DNA of 64,000 nucleotides. It comes from Halioglobus japonicus. GTDB taxonomy: Bacteria; Pseudomonadota; Gammaproteobacteria; Pseudomonadales; Halieaceae. This document shows positions 56,845 through 64,000 of the stretch, piece by piece. The stretch spans positions 558,001-622,000 of the forward strand of contig NZ_CP019450.1 of NCBI RefSeq assembly GCF_001983995.1, given 5' to 3'. Every line of letters starts with the position of its first letter. Position 1 is the stretch's first letter. The notes beneath the pieces were generated by a model, which worked only from the letters and a program-made list of their open reading frames with translations, made no database searches and was not told the origin of the DNA. Both the position numbers and the translations under genes were made by a program.

Positions 56845-56998
56845 GGTATTGCCCCTGTTTGCTATTCTGTTCTTTGAGACAAGGCGCTGCCTTCCATGCA
56901 GTTGATATAGCAGTGCTGCTATGTCTGTTTCCACCCGGAGTTTAACTGACAACGCAACAATAGTGAGCCGCGTTTCGGCTTGATAATAGAGCGCAACA

Positions 56999-59416
<2,418 letters not shown>

Positions 59417-59449
59417 TCACTCTCAAGATTGCTTCTATTTATAACGAGA

Positions 59450-60556
59450 TCACCGCGCTTCAACGGCTGATACTCCACCATGTTCCACGTGGAACATGGT
59501 AAATTCGTCCCCGTCTGCCACGGGCCAAACCGCGGCGACATCTTCGCTGTCCACACAGGTGATAAATACCTGGGCTTTCATTCCCGCCAACTGCTCACAC
59601 ACGAGGCGACAATGTTGTTGATCCAGCTCTGAGGGCAGGTCGTCCACGAGGTAAGTACAACGCCCTCGTCCTTTCTCAGTTAACAACTGCCCCTGGGCAA
59701 GCTTCAGACCACAAACCACCAGCTTTTGCTGGCCCCTGGACAAGGTATCTGCAGCCAAGTGTCCACCGATCAATACTCTGATATCCGCACGCTGAGGGCC
59801 CACGTGGGTGTAGCACTGCTCACGGTCAGAGGGTTCACTGTTTTCCAGCGCCCGGATATATGACAGCTGCTTGTCCCAACCCTGTCGAAAGCGCAATTCC
59901 AGCCCTGCCAAGGAAGGGGCCAACTGCGCAATAATGGCCTGAAACCGCGGCTCAAGCAGTTCGAAATAGGCTCTGCGATAGGTCGTTATTATCTCGCCGC
60001 AGGCCGCCAGTTCACGGGTCCATACGGCGAGTTCCTCAGGGGATAGTTTACCACGGCGGAGCAGCATATTGCGCTGTTTTATACCCCGCTGAAAGCGCTG
60101 CCACTGGTCAAAGAAACGATGTTCCACGTGGAACACACCCCAGTCGAGATACTGCCGACGAGCTGAAGGTGACCCAGTTAAAAGGTCAAAGCTGTCGGCA
60201 TTAATGACTTGTATGGGCAACTGCTCTGCCATAGCGGCAACAGTTCGCACCGGCCGACCACCGAGCTTAAGAGTTACATCTCCGGTCAGCTCGCGCTGTA
60301 TGCCCAGAGGCAGACTGCCGGGCTGCAGTTCACCAAACACCGTCGTCTGACTCTGGCCGTGTGTAATCAGGGACTTGATGCTTCCGCGAAAGGAACGCGC
60401 CATACCCAGTAAATGTATCGCCTCCAGGATGCTGGTTTTTCCGCTGCCATTTGGCCCATAAAATACATTCACCTTGCGCAAAGTATCGATCTTCACCTGC
60501 TGAAGATTTCGCACATTATCAATGTGTATTCGCGACAGCGAAGCAATGTTCATCAC
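59450..60556 (-). CDS. recF: DNA replication and repair protein RecF
   Basis: SMC-like ATPase that loads RecA at gaps. It has 368 residues: Walker A FYGPNGSGKTSILEAIHLLGM, ABC-type signature LSRGQQKLVVCGLKLAQG and Walker B CTYLVDDLPSELDQQHC. The start used is the ATG at 60556 (MMNIASLSRIHIDNVRNLQ); the second Met is equally possible. It contains two parS sites inside its coding sequence (FHVEHR and MFHVEHG). Normally dnaN ends directly before recF; here 2.9 kb of other genes lie between. Confidence 0.96.
   Translation of the reverse strand: MMNIASLSRIHIDNVRNLQQVKIDTLRKVNVFYGPNGSGKTSILEAIHLLGMARSFRGSIKSLITHGQSQTTVFGELQPGSLPLGIQRELTGDVTLKLGGRPVRTVAAMAEQLPIQVINADSFDLLTGSPSARRQYLDWGVFHVEHRFFDQWQRFQRGIKQRNMLLRRGKLSPEELAVWTRELAACGEIITTYRRAYFELLEPRFQAIIAQLAPSLAGLELRFRQGWDKQLSYIRALENSEPSDREQCYTHVGPQRADIRVLIGGHLAADTLSRGQQKLVVCGLKLAQGQLLTEKGRGRCTYLVDDLPSELDQQHCRLVCEQLAGMKAQVFITCVDSEDVAAVWPVADGDEFTMFHVEHGGVSAVEAR
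59481..59496. promoter_or_regulatory. parS site 1 (ParB-binding) inside recF
   Basis: TGTTCCACGTGGAACA, a perfect 16-base palindrome identical to the Pseudomonas parS consensus for chromosomal ParB. It encodes MFHVEHG near the RecF C-terminus. ParB would nucleate here for origin segregation. Confidence 0.9.
60120..60135. promoter_or_regulatory. parS site 2 (ParB-binding) inside recF
   Basis: Second perfect copy of TGTTCCACGTGGAACA, 639 bases from the first, encoding the FHVEHR of RecF. Two sites close together, beside the gyrB-dnaN region, are expected for an origin-proximal centromere. Confidence 0.9.
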
Positions 60557-60800
60557 AGCAATAGATTCTCCGGCAAGTGATCGAAAAAATCACCTGAAAG
60601 TTTGAATTTATCCTTTAATATCAATATTTTAGGTTTTATGCGTCTTGGGTTTTTTGCTTGATTTTCACCGCTTCGGCACACAAACGACCGTGCTCTAGTT
60701 TACCGTACTTTGTCACTGCCCCCGAGACCTACCATCTGGATGCTGCAAACGACTTGGCGCTCGTTTTGACGGGTTACCGATACACTGCTGTAATGATGAT
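60557..60800. promoter_or_regulatory. Divergent promoter region, recF and nuclease-family gene
   Basis: About 240 bases, AT-rich around 60600-60660 (tttaatatcaatatttta). It must hold the promoter for the rightward gene pair and, because dnaN is now remote, one for recF too. No other element is recognisable. Confidence 0.4.
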
Positions 60801-61673
60801 ATGATCCGCCGCATCCACCTCTGCTGCTTACTGCTTCTGGCTTCAACAAGCGCTTACTCAGCAGAGTCCTACTGCGAGCTCGGCACCGACCCGGCTAACG
60901 TTTTCCGCGGTTCGACCCTTGATGTGGCGACACTCAACATCGCCCATGGACGCGGCACCAAATTGAACCAGCTGTTGCTCCGACAAGCCTCGATCAAGGA
61001 AAACCTGGATAGGGTCGCTGCAACCGTTAACCGAAGCCGTGCGGCCGTGGTGGCACTCCAGGAGCTGGACGTCAATTCTCGCTGGGCTGGCAACTTTGAT
61101 CATGCAACTTATCTGCTCGAGTCCTCCAACGTGGCGTGCAGCACGCTGGGGCTGCACGCCCAGAATTGGCTGCACCAGTTCGGTACAGGATTGCTGACAA
61201 CCATGCGCCTCTCCGAGCCGGTAGCCACCGTATTTGAACCGACTCCACCGACCACAACGAAAGGACTCATTGCAGCTACCCTGCGATGGGACGATGGTCA
61301 TTCGGAGCGCGCAGTACGAATCGCATCGGTCCACCTGGACTTTTCGCGCAAGAATGCCCGTCAGCGGCAAATAGAGAAAATTATCGCCGCGGTCCACGCG
61401 ACGCCACTCCCGATGATTATCATGGGAGACTTCAACGAAACCTGGAACAGCAAAGATTCCGTTATCCGTCGCCTGGTCGACGAGGCAGGGCTGGTGGCCT
61501 TTAAACCTGACGCTGCCAATTTAGCGACCTACAAAACAAAACGATTGGACTGGATTCTCATCTCACCTGAGCTAGAGTTTGTGGAGTACAAGGTATCGCC
61601 CGAACTCATATCTGACCACCAGATGGTGATGGCCGCACTGCGATGGCGCCGCACTGAAGAGGACTCCAGATGA
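60801..61673 (+). CDS. Secreted endonuclease/exonuclease/phosphatase family protein
   Basis: A 290-residue protein with a signal peptide (MIRRIHLCCLLLLASTSAYSAE) and the EEP fold: LDVATLNIAHGRG, VVALQELDV (metal-ligand Glu), VRIASVHLDFS, IIMGDFNETW (catalytic Asp and Asn) and the closing LDWILIS with SDHQMV (catalytic His). The family covers nucleases, sphingomyelinases and inositol phosphatases; the substrate is not clear. The ATG of the next gene overlaps its TGA stop by four bases, so both are translated together. Confidence 0.85.
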   Translation: MIRRIHLCCLLLLASTSAYSAESYCELGTDPANVFRGSTLDVATLNIAHGRGTKLNQLLLRQASIKENLDRVAATVNRSRAAVVALQELDVNSRWAGNFDHATYLLESSNVACSTLGLHAQNWLHQFGTGLLTTMRLSEPVATVFEPTPPTTTKGLIAATLRWDDGHSERAVRIASVHLDFSRKNARQRQIEKIIAAVHATPLPMIIMGDFNETWNSKDSVIRRLVDEAGLVAFKPDAANLATYKTKRLDWILISPELEFVEYKVSPELISDHQMVMAALRWRRTEEDSR

Positions 61674-63490
61674 CTCGCTGCCTGGCCACGGCATTATTGC
61701 TATTACTGGTTTCCGCCTGCGCCACGACCAACATTCCCGCTGACCAGTGCCCTGCGGACCGACAAGCACTGGAGAACTGCCCGCCAACCGGCGCTATCGA
61801 TGACCCCAATATCAACGAGTGGTACAGGATCCGCAGCAGCCTCACCAATGAGGAGTTGGGCAAGGATCCACTCCAAATCGGTATCGATGCGAGTATCCCA
61901 GTCAAGGGCAGCCAGGTAAAACTGCTCGGCAGTCGCGAACAGGATGCCATCCGCTCGCTAGTCACCAAAGTGCACCTGATTGAAGAGGCGCTGTACAGCG
62001 TAGATGCGGTGTACTACATCTTCAAAGCTGACCTAGCCGGGTTGGCGATCATGGGCGCCATGTGCGACGCGGTCAAGCGCGGCGTCGATATCCGCCTGAT
62101 GGTCGACGCGATCGGCTCAATGACTCTGAGCAAGCGCTGGCTGCGGGCGCTACACAGTTGTGAACGGGAAGCCGGCTTTATTCGCAACAAGGCGGGAGAA
62201 ATGACGACCCGGCGCGCGCGCATACAGGTCTTCCTATTCAATGCGCCTTCAAAGTCACCATTTACAGTCAACCGTCGCTCCCACGACAAATTGATGGTTG
62301 TCGATGGTTTCGTACCAGAGATCGCCAAAGTCATTACTGGCGGACGCAATGTGTCGCTGTCTTACTACGGTATTAAAGAAGATGGGTCGCCCAACCCTGA
62401 CACGTACAACGACGCTGAGATTTTACTACGCGCCAGGGATATGACAGAGCACCGCGAAACCGTTGGGGCGATCTCTGAAATCTACTTCAGCCTACTGTCA
62501 CTCCATGAAACCAATCGGAGGATCCGCTCCCGACAGTTCATTACAGGATTAGACCTCTATACCAAACGACGCGAGCGATTTAAAGAATCACTCAATCAGC
62601 TGAAGTCACTATCGCGCATCCAACCATACTTCGCAGACATGGAAGTCTACCTATCCGAAGACTGGCGAGACGCGGACGTACAGATAGCCCACGAGTTCGC
62701 CAATCTGACCAATCGGAAAGTGATTACCGATGCCGCCAACAATCTCGCCAATAACCCGAACTCCATCATCTACCAGCTCGAACAGGTGCGTGAGCTTGAT
62801 GACCGCACCCACATTCGAGTTGTCTCACCCTATCTGTTTCTCGCTAAATACTACGACAAGCAAGGCAATCTATTCCTAGACGAAGCCCAGCGGATACTTG
62901 ACTGGCTTGCAGAGGCTCCAGAACACCGATACGAAATGATTACCAATTCTGTGCTCACCTCAGACAACGCGGCCGCGCAAGCCATTGTGGATATGGACAT
63001 GGCACCGCGCATGCTTTTGGGAAAAGACTACAAACACGTCTGGCAGCGCGAAGTGGGCGCAGATGAAACAAGTCACGAGCTAGTGGGCAGTGACACCTGG
63101 CTGAAGCTCGTCAATCACCCCCAGCTACAGATCTATGAAACCGGCAAGCTTGATGATGTAGCGCTCGGTGGTGACAAACATTACGGAAAACTGCACGCCA
63201 AGTACCTGATAGGCGACAAATACGGTTTTATCGGAACAGCCAACTTCGATCACCGGTCTCGATTATTCAACAACGAAATGGGTTTCTTGTTCGAGAGCGA
63301 AGGCCTTCGCCAGGACCTGATCGACGAGTTTGAGCGCTTGAAGAACGAATCCTACCTGTGGGGTTCACCCGAATGGCTGGAAATGCGGCGACAGGTTATA
63401 GAAGCGGGTGGTATGAAAGGCACTGCGGTGCGAAATCAGCGACGCATCTTTCGGACCCTGAGGGCCACGGGCCTTGAATATCAATTCTAG
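61670..63490 (+). CDS. Phospholipase D-like lipoprotein
   Basis: A 606-residue lipoprotein (ATALLLLLVSAC, lipobox VSAC) with two HKD motifs: HDKLMVVDG near residue 205 (preceded by RRS) and LHAKYLIGDKYGFIGTANFDHRS near residue 507, the pair of the PLD superfamily that includes phospholipases and cardiolipin synthases. The location outside the inner membrane suggests a hydrolase or a transferase acting at the outer membrane. It is coupled to the nuclease-family gene, and convergent with dnaN (32 bases between stops). Confidence 0.86.
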   Translation: MTRCLATALLLLLVSACATTNIPADQCPADRQALENCPPTGAIDDPNINEWYRIRSSLTNEELGKDPLQIGIDASIPVKGSQVKLLGSREQDAIRSLVTKVHLIEEALYSVDAVYYIFKADLAGLAIMGAMCDAVKRGVDIRLMVDAIGSMTLSKRWLRALHSCEREAGFIRNKAGEMTTRRARIQVFLFNAPSKSPFTVNRRSHDKLMVVDGFVPEIAKVITGGRNVSLSYYGIKEDGSPNPDTYNDAEILLRARDMTEHRETVGAISEIYFSLLSLHETNRRIRSRQFITGLDLYTKRRERFKESLNQLKSLSRIQPYFADMEVYLSEDWRDADVQIAHEFANLTNRKVITDAANNLANNPNSIIYQLEQVRELDDRTHIRVVSPYLFLAKYYDKQGNLFLDEAQRILDWLAEAPEHRYEMITNSVLTSDNAAAQAIVDMDMAPRMLLGKDYKHVWQREVGADETSHELVGSDTWLKLVNHPQLQIYETGKLDDVALGGDKHYGKLHAKYLIGDKYGFIGTANFDHRSRLFNNEMGFLFESEGLRQDLIDEFERLKNESYLWGSPEWLEMRRQVIEAGGMKGTAVRNQRRIFRTLRATGLEYQF

Positions 63491-63522
63491 ACCCGCGATG
63501 GGGCTGGATAGACTTGCGCCCG

Positions 63523-64000
63523 CTACAGCCTCATAGGCATTACCACGTAAACTGAGTCACCTTCGTCCGATTCCTCCAGCAATGCGCTGCTGTTGGCATC
63601 AGACAGTGACATTTTGATCTGCTCGCCGCTCAATACAGACAACACGTCCAGCAAATAACTGACGTTAAAGCCAATCTCCAGGGATTCACCCTGGTAATCC
63701 ACGGGCACGGCCTCTTCTGCTTCTTCCTGCTCGGGGTTGTTAGCCACAATATCCAGGCTATTGTCAGTCAGTTTCAGCCTGACGCCACGATACTTTTCGT
63801 TGGACAGAATCGCTGTACGGGTAAAGGCCTGGCGCAGTTCCAGACGAGATCCGAGCACTATCTTGTTCGGGTTGCGGGGCAATACCCGCTGATAATCCGG
63901 AAATTTGCCGTCTACCAGCTTGGAGGTAAAGGTAAACTCATTGGTAGTAGCGCGAATATGATTGCTGCCAATCACGATAGCGATATCTTCATCGTCTTCC
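63523..64000 (-). CDS. dnaN: DNA polymerase III beta clamp, C-terminal part (cut by window edge)
   Basis: Sliding clamp. The visible 158 codons hold the end of domain 2 and domain 3: NEFTFTSKLVDGKFPDYQRVLP, LELRQAFTRTAILSNEKYRGVRL, YLLDVLSVLSGEQIKMSLSDANSSALLE and the terminal YVVMPMRL, which is the conserved C-terminal clamp sequence. The 5' half and the dnaA gene must lie beyond 64000. Confidence 0.97.
   Translation of the reverse strand, partial: EDDEDIAIVIGSNHIRATTNEFTFTSKLVDGKFPDYQRVLPRNPNKIVLGSRLELRQAFTRTAILSNEKYRGVRLKLTDNSLDIVANNPEQEEAEEAVPVDYQGESLEIGFNVSYLLDVLSVLSGEQIKMSLSDANSSALLEESDEGDSVYVVMPMRL

Overview
The window reads as chromosome of a marine gammaproteobacterium. The gene order closely follows the oriC-proximal backbone known from Pseudomonas: the cox cluster, aroE-hemF-tsaC-dprA-LysM, def-fmt-rsmB-trkA-trkH, glyQ-glyS-gmhB, then gyrB-recF-dnaN. 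Gene content (TonB receptor, UrcA protein, exosortase-type sorting signals, caa3-type COX II) suggests the Halieaceae/Cellvibrionales neighbourhood. That placement is inference, not a search result.

Layout. Bases 1-9300 hold the 5' part of polA and an aa3/caa3 cytochrome oxidase cluster with assembly genes (Sco, CyoE, thioredoxin-like protein, SURF1, Cox11); heme A synthase is absent from it. Bases 9600-24600 hold housekeeping genes: MATE transporter, YheV, gamma-carbonic anhydrase, aroE, hemF, tsaC, dprA, LysM protein, def, fmt, rsmB, trkA, trkH, djlA and an LpxL-like acyltransferase. Bases 24700-29867 hold glyQ, glyS, gmhB and rmuC.

From 29864 to about 56950 the backbone is interrupted by accessory DNA. 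It opens with a 3' fragment of tRNA-Leu(CAG), and a 3' fragment of tRNA-Phe(GAA) lies at 55149-55193, both typical scars of integrase attachment sites. Inside are decayed genes (DCC-family, VOC, PAS, IS91- and IS6-type transposases) and an RND efflux operon preceded by an AraC regulator with three SnoaL-like domains. Further on come an NHL/di-heme peroxidase fusion, a secreted Ig-like (DUF5011) protein, a TonB receptor, a cassette-like run of small ORFs separated by a hairpin repeat, and two copies of a tail-to-tail pair. Each pair is a reverse transcriptase 3' end facing a surface protein whose N-terminal part is conserved and whose C-terminal lectin-like domain is highly diverged.

Bases 57000-64000 return to the origin region: gyrB, recF (carrying two perfect parS sites) and the C-terminal half of dnaN. 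A secreted nuclease-family protein and a phospholipase-D lipoprotein sit between recF and dnaN, which are normally adjacent.

Five single-base frameshifts, each repaired by adding one base to a homopolymer run, break aroE, tsaC, rsmB (twice) and the Ig-like protein. They look like sequencing errors rather than gene decay, unlike the multi-lesion remnants in the island.
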